Part shown: positions 8,441-15,870 of the stretch, one piece after another
How the letters are laid out: the number at the start of each line of letters is the position of its first letter
Position numbering within the stretch: position 1 is the first letter of the stretch
Assembly (NCBI RefSeq): GCF_001040945.1
Contig: NZ_CP011930.1
Location: 868,001-932,000 of the forward strand
DNA from: Herbaspirillum seropedicae
Lineage (GTDB): Bacteria > Pseudomonadota > Gammaproteobacteria > Burkholderiales > Burkholderiaceae_D
Reading direction: 5' to 3'
DNA: 64,000 nt
Program-made: the position numbers and the translations under genes
Notes under the pieces: model-generated
Databases searched by the model: none
What the model was told of the DNA's origin: nothing
Seen by the model: the letters and a program-made list of their open reading frames with translations, nothing else

Positions 8441-8973
8441 ACATGGCACGGCCCCCCGATCTCAGCGAGCTGGTCAACACCCGTCCACCTGCACCGCGCC
8501 GTCCCAGAGCATCGGCGGAAGAGCCGCCGGCGCAGCGCAGCGCGCCGTCGCCGCCCGCTGAACCGGCCTCCCGATATGGCCCGGAAAGCGAGGTGCCGCT
8601 GGGCGACGCCGCGCCCGCGCGCGGTGTCGAGCCGGTGATCGAGCCGGAGATCGAATCGGCGCGTAGCCCGGCATCGGTGCCGATCGGGCGTGGCGAGGCT
8701 GGTCAGGAGCTCATCATCGGCAGCGGCGACCGCGCCCACCATCTGGCGCTGGCGCCGGGTGTTGGCCACAGCGTATTGCGTGCACCGCGTCCCCTGCGTG
8801 GGCGAGAAGGAGGGGGCGCGCCCGCACCAGGCGAGCCCTTGATCGCCCGCTCGCCCCCCGGATCGCGCGCCGATTGCCGCCGACGTTGCGGCCTGGGCGC
8901 ATGCTGCGACCCGGCCTCGGAGCTGGGTTGCGGCGGCCTGCACTGTGCCGGCGGGCGCTACGTCACCCTCTGA
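8437..8973 (+). CDS. Unknown Pro/Ala/Arg-rich ORF after hrcU
   Basis: A 178-residue frame begins in ATGA overlap with hrcU and runs to TGA 8971-8973, 12 bp before the hrp box of hrpB. The N-terminal 100 residues are Pro/Glu-rich and look disordered; the last 30 are unusually Cys- and Gly-rich (RRRCGLGACC...). I recognise no family. The coupled start supports translation. It could be a fast-evolving system-specific protein, an effector, or a gene decayed at its 3' end. Confidence 0.5.
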   Translation: MNMARPPDLSELVNTRPPAPRRPRASAEEPPAQRSAPSPPAEPASRYGPESEVPLGDAAPARGVEPVIEPEIESARSPASVPIGRGEAGQELIIGSGDRAHHLALAPGVGHSVLRAPRPLRGREGGGAPAPGEPLIARSPPGSRADCRRRCGLGACCDPASELGCGGLHCAGGRYVTL

Positions 8974-8985
8974 ATGCATAGCGCG

Positions 8986-9014
8986 GGAACCGGCAGGGGC
9001 GTGGCGCCCACCCA
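8986..9014 (+). promoter_or_regulatory. hrp box (HrpL-dependent promoter) of the hrpB operon
   Basis: GGAACC-N16-CCACCCA is a full match to the HrpL ECF-sigma consensus. It lies 37 bp before ATG 9052 and shows that hrpB starts there rather than at the in-frame ATG 8974, which is upstream of the promoter. It should drive hrpB to hrcC. Confidence 0.88.
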
Positions 9015-9051
9015 CACACTGTCCAATCCGGATTCCGAGGGAGCCATCCAC

Positions 9052-9456
9052 ATGCAACAGGCCTCATTGCAGCAGAGCAGTACTCCGAATGACCTGGCCG
9101 GTGGGCCGACCCGCGACGCCGGCATCCACATGGAGATTCAGCCGGGTGGGGCGGAGGCTGAGCATTTCAAGTCCATGTTCGAGCAATACCTCAACAAGGA
9201 CGCCCTGCGGCTCAAGCCCAATACCCATTCGCTGGGCAGCGCGCTGGCGCAGCGGACCTCGTCGCTGGCCGCCGAGGTCAAGCAGGACCAGCTGTATGTC
9301 TCCAGATTGCTGGAGCAGGCCACCCGCACCGGCGATTCCATGCAGCTCATGAAGGCCATGATGGCGCTGAGCGACTACCAGATCCGCGTGCAGACCATCT
9401 CCAAATGTGTTTCCAAGGCGTCGACTTCGGTCGATTCGCTGACCAAGCTCCAGTAA
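9052..9456 (+). CDS. hrpB: HrpB/SctI inner-rod protein
   Basis: The 134-residue protein has a disordered N-terminus and a helical C-terminal half with the SctI pattern (LMKAMMALSDYQIRVQTISKCVSKASTSVDSLTKLQ). It is the first gene of the second Hrp operon and precedes hrcJ by 15 bp, as in P. syringae hrpB-hrcJ. ATG 9052 has GAGGGAG upstream and is the first start after the hrp box. No hrpA-like pilin or hrpZ harpin precedes it, unlike in P. syringae. Confidence 0.82.
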   Translation: MQQASLQQSSTPNDLAGGPTRDAGIHMEIQPGGAEAEHFKSMFEQYLNKDALRLKPNTHSLGSALAQRTSSLAAEVKQDQLYVSRLLEQATRTGDSMQLMKAMMALSDYQIRVQTISKCVSKASTSVDSLTKLQ

Positions 9457-9471
9457 CCCGAAAGGCGTCCG

Positions 9472-10350
9472 ATGTCCTTTACCGCCCGCATGCTGCGTAT
9501 GGGCTGCCTGTTGCTCTTGCTGGCAACGCTGGCGGCCTGCTCCAGGATGGTTGTCCTGCAGGCCGCGCTCAATGACGCCGATGCCAATGAAATCATCCTG
9601 GTGCTCAACCGCAAGGGCATCGAGGTCGACAAACAGAAAGGCAAGGACGGCGTGACCTTGCTGGTCAAGGACGTGGAACTGTCGCGCGCGACCGAAACCA
9701 TGAACGCCGCCGGCCTGCCGCGCCGCAGTCTCTCCAATCTGGGTGAGGTGTTCAAGAAGCAGGGCATGATCTCTTCGCCCATGGAGGAACGCATCCGCTA
9801 CATCCACGGCCTGTCGGAAGAGCTCGAATCGACCATGCTGCAGTTCGACCACGTGGTCTCGGCGCGGGTCCATGTGGTGCTGCCGGAGCGCATCGCGCCG
9901 GGCGAGCCGATCCAGCCGTCCTCGGCGGCGGTGTTCGTGAAATACCGTCCGCCGCTGGACGAGGATGCGGTGATGCCACGCATCCGCCGGCTGGTGGCTT
10001 CCAGCATTCCTGGCCTGGCCAGCGAGGATGGCCGCAGCAAGGTATCGGTGGTGATGATGCCGGGTGAACCGCCCACGCCGGGCATCGAATGGACCATGCT
10101 GGGGCCCTTTACGGTGGCCGTGTCTTCCGCCGGCGGCCTGGCGCTGACCATGAGCGCCTTGTTGCTGACCACCTTGTCCAGCCTGGGCTACATCGGCTTG
10201 CAGCGCGCCTTGCGTCATCCGCGCGTGGCCCGGATGGTGGCCGAATTCGCCGCCCGCCGCATCAAGAAAGCCCAGGACAAGGCTCAGGCCAAGGCTCAGG
10301 GCCAGGCCAAGCCCCAGGCGCCCGAGCCGACGGCAGGGCGCGGCACATGA
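9472..10350 (+). CDS. hrcJ: HrcJ/SctJ inner-membrane ring lipoprotein
   Basis: The 292-residue protein has a lipoprotein signal with lipobox LAAC (Cys at about 23), two ring-building domains (VVLQAALNDADANEIILVLNRKGIEV... and HVVSARVHVVLPER...), a C-terminal membrane segment (about 210-230) and a Lys/Ala/Gln repeat tail (about 265-285). It pairs with HrpQ/SctD in the inner-membrane ring. The stop overlaps the hrpD start in ATGA. Confidence 0.96.
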   Translation: MSFTARMLRMGCLLLLLATLAACSRMVVLQAALNDADANEIILVLNRKGIEVDKQKGKDGVTLLVKDVELSRATETMNAAGLPRRSLSNLGEVFKKQGMISSPMEERIRYIHGLSEELESTMLQFDHVVSARVHVVLPERIAPGEPIQPSSAAVFVKYRPPLDEDAVMPRIRRLVASSIPGLASEDGRSKVSVVMMPGEPPTPGIEWTMLGPFTVAVSSAGGLALTMSALLLTTLSSLGYIGLQRALRHPRVARMVAEFAARRIKKAQDKAQAKAQGQAKPQAPEPTAGRGT

Positions 10351-10994
10351 GGCAGGACAGGATGGACCCCAAGGCGGCGTCCGCGCCCAGCGCATCCTTC
10401 CTCGACTGGTGGTTTGCGCCGTGGAGCTATGCGCACAGGCCGTGGCCGTCGCTGTGCCAGGGCATGCTGGCACAGCGCGATGCGTATCGGGATTGGTGCC
10501 GGGTGGTCGGCGTCGCGGCGGACCTGCCGGACAGCGGCGACCTGCGCTGGCAGATGACGATACGCGACAGCGAGGAGTTCCATCACGCCGCCACCCTGTA
10601 TGGCGGCCTCTTTGCCGCGCGTCGGCACGATCAAGCCGAACTGGCCTGGCTGACCCCGGCGGAGCGCCGCTGGTGTCTCAGCGTGGCGCTGACGCAGCCG
10701 CTGCAGCCCTGGTCGGGATCGCTGCCGGAGGAGCTGCGCGCCATCGGCGTACGCGCACGCGGCATGGCCGAGCTGGCGCTGCGGCTGGAACGCGCCTTTC
10801 CCGGTCTGTGGTCGCGGTTGCGCCTGCTGCTGCCGGAGCAGGAGGCGCACCAGCTGGCGCAGGTGTTGACGCCGACGCTGTCGGCATCTGCACCGCCGCC
10901 CCTGCCGCGTGAGCGCGAACGTAACTGCTGGCAGCTGTGCCTGGCCCAGGCGCGCGCTGGCGCCTTGTCAAGCCAGGCGCTGTTGTCGGCTTGA
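10347..10994 (+). CDS. hrpD: HrpD/SctK-like accessory protein
   Basis: The 215-residue soluble protein is rich in Trp and Leu (FLDWWFAPWSYAHRPWPS) and sits between hrcJ and hrpE, where hrpD-type SctK proteins lie. These help dock the sorting platform. Conservation in the family is poor, so the call rests mainly on position and size. ATG 10347 overlaps hrcJ; ATG 10362, preceded by AGGACAGG, is an equally likely start. Confidence 0.65.
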   Translation: MRQDRMDPKAASAPSASFLDWWFAPWSYAHRPWPSLCQGMLAQRDAYRDWCRVVGVAADLPDSGDLRWQMTIRDSEEFHHAATLYGGLFAARRHDQAELAWLTPAERRWCLSVALTQPLQPWSGSLPEELRAIGVRARGMAELALRLERAFPGLWSRLRLLLPEQEAHQLAQVLTPTLSASAPPPLPRERERNCWQLCLAQARAGALSSQALLSA

Positions 10995-11024
10995 CCCTTA
11001 CCCTTACTTCTTACCCTTACCCGA
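10995..11024 (+). repeat. CCTTAC direct repeats between hrpD and hrpE
   Basis: Four CTTAC units (pattern CCCTTACCCTTACTT then CTTACCCTTACCC) fill the gap between the hrpD stop and the hrpE start. The tract is C/T-only apart from A and is unlike the flanking codons. It could slip during replication and change hrpE translation. Confidence 0.6.
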
Positions 11025-11037
11025 AGCGAGTTCTTAC

Positions 11038-11739
11038 GTGGCGCCAGCGACCTCATCATTCCTTGCCGCAGAGCTTTGCCTGCCGCCCAGCCTGCGACCG
11101 CGCCACGGCGTGGTGAGCAGCGTCGATTTCCGGGTGACCGAAGACGCCCGCCTTGCCGCCGCGCAGCTGGTGCAGCAAGCCCAGGCCGAGGCCGCTGGCA
11201 TTCGCGAGCAGGCCCGGGCCGACGCGCTGGCGGCCTTGCACGATGAAGAGCGGCGCATCGCCCATGAAGCCGGCCAATTGCTGGCGCGCCTGCGCGAACG
11301 CGAGGCCAGCATGCTCGAGGGCGTCGCCGGGCTGGCGGTCGATCTGGCCCATTCCATCTTCGATCGCCTGCTGGTCGATACCACTGCCCGCGAACGGGTG
11401 ATGGCCGCCTGCCGACGCGTGCGCGAAGAAGCACCGCCCAAGCTGACCGAGGCCGTGGCCTGGCTGCATCCGGAGGACGCCGCCAGCCTGGCGCAGGAGG
11501 ACGCCTTGCCGTGGGAGTTGCGCACCGACGCACGGCTGGCCCAGGGCAGTTGCCGGCTGGAGGCGGCCAGCGGCGAATGGCGCGCCGACTTCAGCCTGGC
11601 GGCCGAGGCCTTGCGCGCCACTGTACAGCAATGGAATGCACCGGGAGGCGGTGCGACGGAGGACGCGTGCGGCGTCGGTCAGGACGATGAACTGGATGAC
11701 GATCCCGACCAGGAAGAGGAGGACGGCGAACAAAGTTGA
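11038..11739 (+). CDS. hrpE: HrpE/SctL ATPase regulator
   Basis: The 233-residue protein has an N-terminal coiled coil rich in Ala/Gln/Glu (about 45-110) and a FliH/V-ATPase-E-like C-terminal domain (about 110-215), ending in an acidic tail. SctL binds HrcN and links it to the C-ring. I chose GTG 11038 because the preceding 40 bp are a TTACCC repeat that does not look coding. The gap to hrpD is 43 bp. Confidence 0.8.
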   Translation: MAPATSSFLAAELCLPPSLRPRHGVVSSVDFRVTEDARLAAAQLVQQAQAEAAGIREQARADALAALHDEERRIAHEAGQLLARLREREASMLEGVAGLAVDLAHSIFDRLLVDTTARERVMAACRRVREEAPPKLTEAVAWLHPEDAASLAQEDALPWELRTDARLAQGSCRLEAASGEWRADFSLAAEALRATVQQWNAPGGGATEDACGVGQDDELDDDPDQEEEDGEQS

Positions 11740-11862
11740 GACTTTTCCAGGCGAACCGGATGACTGCTGGTGTTACCTATCGAGAGAACCACCTTAGTCA
11801 ACCGACCACCGGAGCACCGGAGCGCAAGCCGCTTGCCGGTCCGGTCCCCCGAGGAGCAGAGC

Positions 11863-12096
11863 ATGTCAGCCCAATCCAATCCCTTCCTGCAGAACCTGCG
11901 CCAGCTCAACACACGTTTCGACACCACTGCTGAGCAACTGAGCGATTTCAATCGCCGCCAGGCCGATGGCGAACATCCCGATCCCGCCGAATTCATGGAT
12001 CTGCTCGGCAAGCAGTCGGTGACCCGCACTGCCATGACGGCCCAGTTCGGCCTGATGCAGAAGCCGCTCAAGACCGTCCTCAACGAAACCCGCTGA
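11863..12096 (+). CDS. hrpF: HrpF-like small T3SS protein, possible needle/pilus subunit or co-chaperone
   Basis: The 77-residue all-helical protein is of needle-subunit size. Its C-terminal half (PAEFMDLLGKQSVTRTAMTAQFGLMQKPLKTVLNE) resembles the packing pattern of SctF/HrpF proteins. I start at ATG 11863 behind GAGGAGCAGAG; the frame is open further left but lacks a ribosome site. It occupies the hrpF slot between hrpE and hrpG. Because no hrpA is seen, this may be the main extracellular filament subunit; P. syringae HrpF is instead thought to assist HrpA. Confidence 0.65.
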   Translation: MSAQSNPFLQNLRQLNTRFDTTAEQLSDFNRRQADGEHPDPAEFMDLLGKQSVTRTAMTAQFGLMQKPLKTVLNETR

Positions 12097-12100
12097 GGCG

Positions 12101-12514
12101 ATGGTTTCCCAGGAAATGGAGCAGTGGCTGCAAGCGCTGCCATTGGGCGAACCGATCGACATCGGCGGTGAAAGCCTGTGCCTGCTGGTCGATGATGACG
12201 GCGCCGAGCTGGTGCTGGTGCTGCTGCGCGAGCCCAGCCAGGCGCAGATTGCCGAGGCCATGCGCAGCGGCTTCCAGTGCGCGCTCGACTTTGAGGCCGG
12301 CCTGGCCATTGCCGAGGATAGCGGGGCGCTGGTATTGAATCGCTGGCTGGCGCAGGCCGAGACCTGGGTCGATGTGGCCGAGGCGTTGGAGGACATCCTC
12401 AACCAGGCCGCCTTGTGCCGCGTGGCGATGAAGCCGTCCACGGCGCGGCCAGCGCCAGAGGCAAACCGGGCCGAGCTGCGCATGCGCGCGGCCCTCAACG
12501 GGGGAACATCATGA
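12101..12514 (+). CDS. hrpG: HrpG-like T3SS chaperone
   Basis: The 137-residue acidic protein begins four bases after hrpF and overlaps hrcC (ATGA). The alpha/beta pattern (IGGESLCLLVDDDGAELVLVLLREP) suits class-I-like T3SS chaperones and the P. syringae HrpG slot. Tight coupling to hrpF suggests that it caps that subunit before secretion. Assigned by context and size. Confidence 0.62.
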   Translation: MVSQEMEQWLQALPLGEPIDIGGESLCLLVDDDGAELVLVLLREPSQAQIAEAMRSGFQCALDFEAGLAIAEDSGALVLNRWLAQAETWVDVAEALEDILNQAALCRVAMKPSTARPAPEANRAELRMRAALNGGTS

Positions 12515-14592
12515 ACGCGCGTGAGATCATCAAATCCTGGGGCATGGGCTTGCTGCTGGCAGGCTTGCTGTTGTGGGGCACGACCTTGCACGCCGCCGTG
12601 CCGCCGGCCTGGAAGGACGGCGGCTTTTCCATCAGCGCCAATGGCATGACGGTGCGCGGCGTGCTGGAGGAGTTCAGCCGTACCTATGGCGTGCGCCTGA
12701 ACCTGAGCGCTGACGGCGCCCAGATCGTCAAGGGCCGGCTCAAGGCCGACAATGGCGTCGAGTTCCTCAACCGGCTTACCGGTGCCCACAGGATGCGCTG
12801 GTTCGTCTACAACGATACCTTGTACGTGACCCCGGCGGCCGACAATACATCTTCACGCATGCAGGTCGGGGAGGACGCTGTCATGGACGCCAAGGCGGCG
12901 CTGGTGGGCCTGGGCCTGTTCGACGAACGCTTCGGCTGGGGTGAGCTTCCCGATGAAGGCGTGGTGATCGTCAGCGGTCCGCGGGTCTATGTGGACCTGG
13001 CGCGCGAGGTGCTGATGCCGGTCGGCAAGAAGGAAAAGCTGCGCGGACGGCAGATCATGCTGTTTCGCCTGAAGTACGCCAGCGCCAATGACCGGGTCAT
13101 CAATTCACGCGGCAAGGCAGAGACCATTCCCGGCATCAAGACCATCCTGACCAATCTGCTGATGGGCGCGCACGGCGGTGAAAAGGTGACCGGCAACAAC
13201 CGCTTCGACGCCGACAGCCGCAAGCGCTCGCGCACCGGGCGCATTGCTCGCGCCGATGGCGACGAGGCCGCAGCGGAGTCCTCGGGCCAACGCTTTACGC
13301 CGCTGTTCTCGCCGCCGGGCGGCAATGGCCGCAATCAGCTCATGGCCGGCGCGGGCAACGACAATGCCGGCGCAGGCGCGAGCGCTGCGCAGGAAGCCGA
13401 AGGCAAGCAGCCGCCGCGCATCGAAGCCGATTCCAGCCTCAACGCCATCATGATCTATGACGACATCGCCAAGCGCGACATGTACGCCGCCCTGATCAAC
13501 CAGCTCGACGTCAAGCCGCAGCAGGTGGAGATCGAAGCGCTGATCGTCGACATCGACCGTAGCCGCCTGGCCGAGATGGGCGTGGAATGGGGCGCGCGGG
13601 CCGGGGTGGTCAATACCACCGTCAACGGCACCACCACGCAGTCCAGCGGCACCGACCTGCCGCTGCCGGGCGCGACCCTGCTCATCAGTGACGCGGCCCG
13701 CTTCTATGCGCGCCTGAAGGCCATGGAGTCCAACGGCGAAGCGCGCGTGCTGGCCACGCCCACCGTGCTGACGCTGGACAACGTGGCGGCCGTGCTGGAC
13801 CTGAGCCAGAGCGCCTACGTGTCCCTGATCGGGGAGCGGGTAGCGGACATGTCGGACATTACCGCCGGCACCATGCTGCGGGTGATCCCGCGCATCATCG
13901 ATGACGGCGGGCAGACGCGCGTGCGGCTGGAGGTCGATATCGAAGACGGCTCGCTCAACAACGGCAACAACGACAGTGGATCGAACTCATCCCGCGGCAC
14001 CGGTGCGTCCACCATCGCCGCCAGCGTGACCCGCTCCACCATCAACACCCAGGCCATCATCGATGCACAGCAGACCCTGATGATTGGCGGCTATCGTGCC
14101 GAATCGCTCATCCGTAACAAGCAGAAGGTGCCGCTGCTGGGCGACCTGCCGGTGGTGGGCGGATTGTTTCGCAGCGAATCGCGCTCCAACAGCACACGCG
14201 AGCGTCTGTTCCTGATCACGCCGCGCATTACCAGCTTCGATGGAACACGCCTGGCCTCCAATGCCGCTGCCGCGCGTCCTAACAGTGCCTCGGCGGGAGC
14301 TGCAGGTGCAAGCACGGCAGCGCCGCTGCCGCCGAATGCGCCTGGCATGCCCAGCGCTCCCGTGCCCGCGCCCAACCAGACTTCGCTGCCACTGCCGGCC
14401 CCCGCCGGAGCGGCCACTTCCGGCGGCGCGCCACCGGTGATGCTGCCCTTGCCCGTAGGCGCGGCCACACCCAGGGCGGAAGAACCGGCCACGGCGGCGG
14501 CCCCCTCCGGCGGATCGCTGATGGGGGTACGCATGCCCTTGCGCAAGACCGCCAACCGGTGTGCGCGACCGGGCAGCGTGGGCATGCTGTAG
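12511..14592 (+). CDS. hrcC: HrcC/SctC outer-membrane secretin
   Basis: The 693-residue protein has a signal peptide (about 1-30, LLLAGLLLWGTTLHAA), N-terminal N0/N1 domains, an inserted Gly/Asn/Arg-rich loop (about 235-305), and the secretin core with VLATPTVLTLDN and the C-terminal motif VPLLGDLPVVGGLFRS. It ends in a long Pro/Ala/Gly-rich tail (about 590-693) that is unusual for short Hrp secretins. It forms the outer-membrane pore. It is last in the operon, after hrpG, as in P. syringae hrpG-hrcC; no hrpT or hrpV follows. Confidence 0.95.
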   Translation: MNAREIIKSWGMGLLLAGLLLWGTTLHAAVPPAWKDGGFSISANGMTVRGVLEEFSRTYGVRLNLSADGAQIVKGRLKADNGVEFLNRLTGAHRMRWFVYNDTLYVTPAADNTSSRMQVGEDAVMDAKAALVGLGLFDERFGWGELPDEGVVIVSGPRVYVDLAREVLMPVGKKEKLRGRQIMLFRLKYASANDRVINSRGKAETIPGIKTILTNLLMGAHGGEKVTGNNRFDADSRKRSRTGRIARADGDEAAAESSGQRFTPLFSPPGGNGRNQLMAGAGNDNAGAGASAAQEAEGKQPPRIEADSSLNAIMIYDDIAKRDMYAALINQLDVKPQQVEIEALIVDIDRSRLAEMGVEWGARAGVVNTTVNGTTTQSSGTDLPLPGATLLISDAARFYARLKAMESNGEARVLATPTVLTLDNVAAVLDLSQSAYVSLIGERVADMSDITAGTMLRVIPRIIDDGGQTRVRLEVDIEDGSLNNGNNDSGSNSSRGTGASTIAASVTRSTINTQAIIDAQQTLMIGGYRAESLIRNKQKVPLLGDLPVVGGLFRSESRSNSTRERLFLITPRITSFDGTRLASNAAAARPNSASAGAAGASTAAPLPPNAPGMPSAPVPAPNQTSLPLPAPAGAATSGGAPPVMLPLPVGAATPRAEEPATAAAPSGGSLMGVRMPLRKTANRCARPGSVGML

Positions 14593-14631
14593 CGCAGCTG
14601 TGCGCCGGGAGAAAAATATTTCCTCAATGAT

Positions 14632-14660
14632 GGAACCGCCCAGGTGAGCATCCGCACTCA
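14632..14660 (+). promoter_or_regulatory. hrp-box-like promoter upstream of the type IVb pilus operon
   Basis: GGAACC-N16-GCACTCA matches the HrpL pattern apart from G for the first C of CCAC. The same G variant appears at 26661-26689 in front of a chaperone gene, which supports it as a real form. It lies 40 bp after the hrcC stop and points to the pilus genes, 517 bp ahead. Confidence 0.65.
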
Positions 14661-14676
14661 TGGATATCTCACCTGG
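14640..14676. repeat. 9-bp inverted repeat overlapping the hrp box
   Basis: CCAGGTGAG (14640-14648) and CTCACCTGG (14668-14676) are perfect inverted copies 19 nt apart. They overlap the promoter at 14632-14660. There is no T-run. It may be an operator, or the end structure of the hrcC transcript. Confidence 0.55.
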
Positions 14677-15177
14677 CGTCAGTGACTGGTAGAGCAGCGC
14701 CGGGTGGCAAGAAAGCCAGTAGCAAGGGCAGCAACAAAGGTAGCAAAAAGGCAAGGGGGCTCCATACGGATCGCAAGACAGGGATTCCGGAGCGGAGGAA
14801 AGACGTCCGTCATCCAGTTCCAGTCGGTCATATTTGTTGAGAAATTTTTTCCGGCTTTTCGTTAATATCTGCGACAAGCCTGACAGACAGGACGCAGCAA
14901 CAGTCCTGCAGGGAAGTAGCTCATCGCGAGGCGTACCGCGCCGATGTAGAGCTCGTCTGTCGCAATGACAGGCGATGCGGTGAGAAAGATGCAACGGTAG
15001 CAATCATCAATCGGCACAACCAGCACCAGCCAGTACCAATCAGCAGCAACCGAACGTACCAGAAGGTCGGCGACATCGATGGCGCTGGCGGCCGTCGTCC
15101 GCCGGTGCGACCAGGACTCCGCAGGGAGCCGGGGACGGCGTTTGCCTTTTTTTAACGATGATGTTCATGGGAAGCAT
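14661..15177 (+). promoter_or_regulatory. Long non-coding leader of the pilus operon
   Basis: No convincing gene lies in this 517-bp stretch. It holds a purine-rich AGCAA/AAGG tract (about 14706-14760), an AT-rich patch with possible -10 sequences (14830-14870), and two segments of alike layout (TGACAG...GC.G...TGCA...GTAGC.ATC, about 14880-14925 and 14966-15006). A GTG frame at 14682-14840 would give a very basic 52-residue Lys/Gly/Ser-rich peptide but has no ribosome site. The length suggests post-transcriptional control. Confidence 0.4.
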
Positions 15178-15870
15178 ATGAATCGCACGATCACAGCAGG
15201 CAAGCATCGCAGTGGCCCCTTGGGCGCCGCCTGTGCCCTCATGTTCCTGGCCGCCCTGGGTGCGGCCGGAGAAGTCCGCGCCGCCGGTATCGCAGCGCCG
15301 GCCGATGTCGCTTCGGCGCTGTCGTTCTCCAGCGCAATCGACCAACGTTTCGAGCTGCTGGCCGGCGACACCGGCGCGGCCGATGATTGCCTCACGCAGG
15401 GCGCGGCCGTTGATACCGTCTTCATGCTGGCCAAGGCGGAGATCGACAAGAAGACAGTACGCGACAGCGCCGCGCGCAAGAAGGGACAGGCCGCAACCGT
15501 GACCGACACGCCCGCCTCCGCAGCCGATACGCCATCGACCGCTGCCAGCGCCCTGCCTGCCGCCACGCCGTTACCGGTTGCGCCAGCGGCCGTGGGTATT
15601 GCCGCTAGCGCCACGCGTGACTGGGAAATCATCGTCTCCGACAAGACCCTCAATGCCACCATGGCCCGCTGGGCCGCCGCAGCCGGCTGGCAATTGCTGT
15701 GGGAGCTGCCGGTGGACTACGCGGTGGAAGCGCGCACCCGCGTCAGCGGCACCTTCGAGGAGGCCGTCTCTATCGTGGCGCGCAGCATGGAAGGCGCCGA
15801 GATTCCGATGAAGGCGGTGTTCTATCAGGGTAACAAGGTCTTGCGCATCATTGCCAAAGGGAGCGAGTAA
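15178..15870 (+). CDS. pilL: TcpQ/PilL-like pilus assembly protein
   Basis: The 230-residue exported protein has a signal peptide (about 1-38, ACALMFLAALGAAGEVRA), an Ala/Thr-rich linker (about 95-140) and a C-terminal TcpQ-type domain (WEIIVSDKTLNATMARWAAAAGWQLLWELPVDYAVEA). Such domains bind and localise the type IVb secretin. ATG 15178 follows GGGAAG. The stop TAATG overlaps pilN. It opens a ten-gene type IVb pilus operon; the longer R64 PilL is the nearest model, so the symbol is tentative. Confidence 0.75.
   Translation: MNRTITAGKHRSGPLGAACALMFLAALGAAGEVRAAGIAAPADVASALSFSSAIDQRFELLAGDTGAADDCLTQGAAVDTVFMLAKAEIDKKTVRDSAARKKGQAATVTDTPASAADTPSTAASALPAATPLPVAPAAVGIAASATRDWEIIVSDKTLNATMARWAAAAGWQLLWELPVDYAVEARTRVSGTFEEAVSIVARSMEGAEIPMKAVFYQGNKVLRIIAKGSE

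Noticed and set aside
11790..11823. hrp box before hrpF
   Set aside because: GAGAACC-N15-CCACCGG lacks the first G and final A; hrpF lies inside the hrpB operon.
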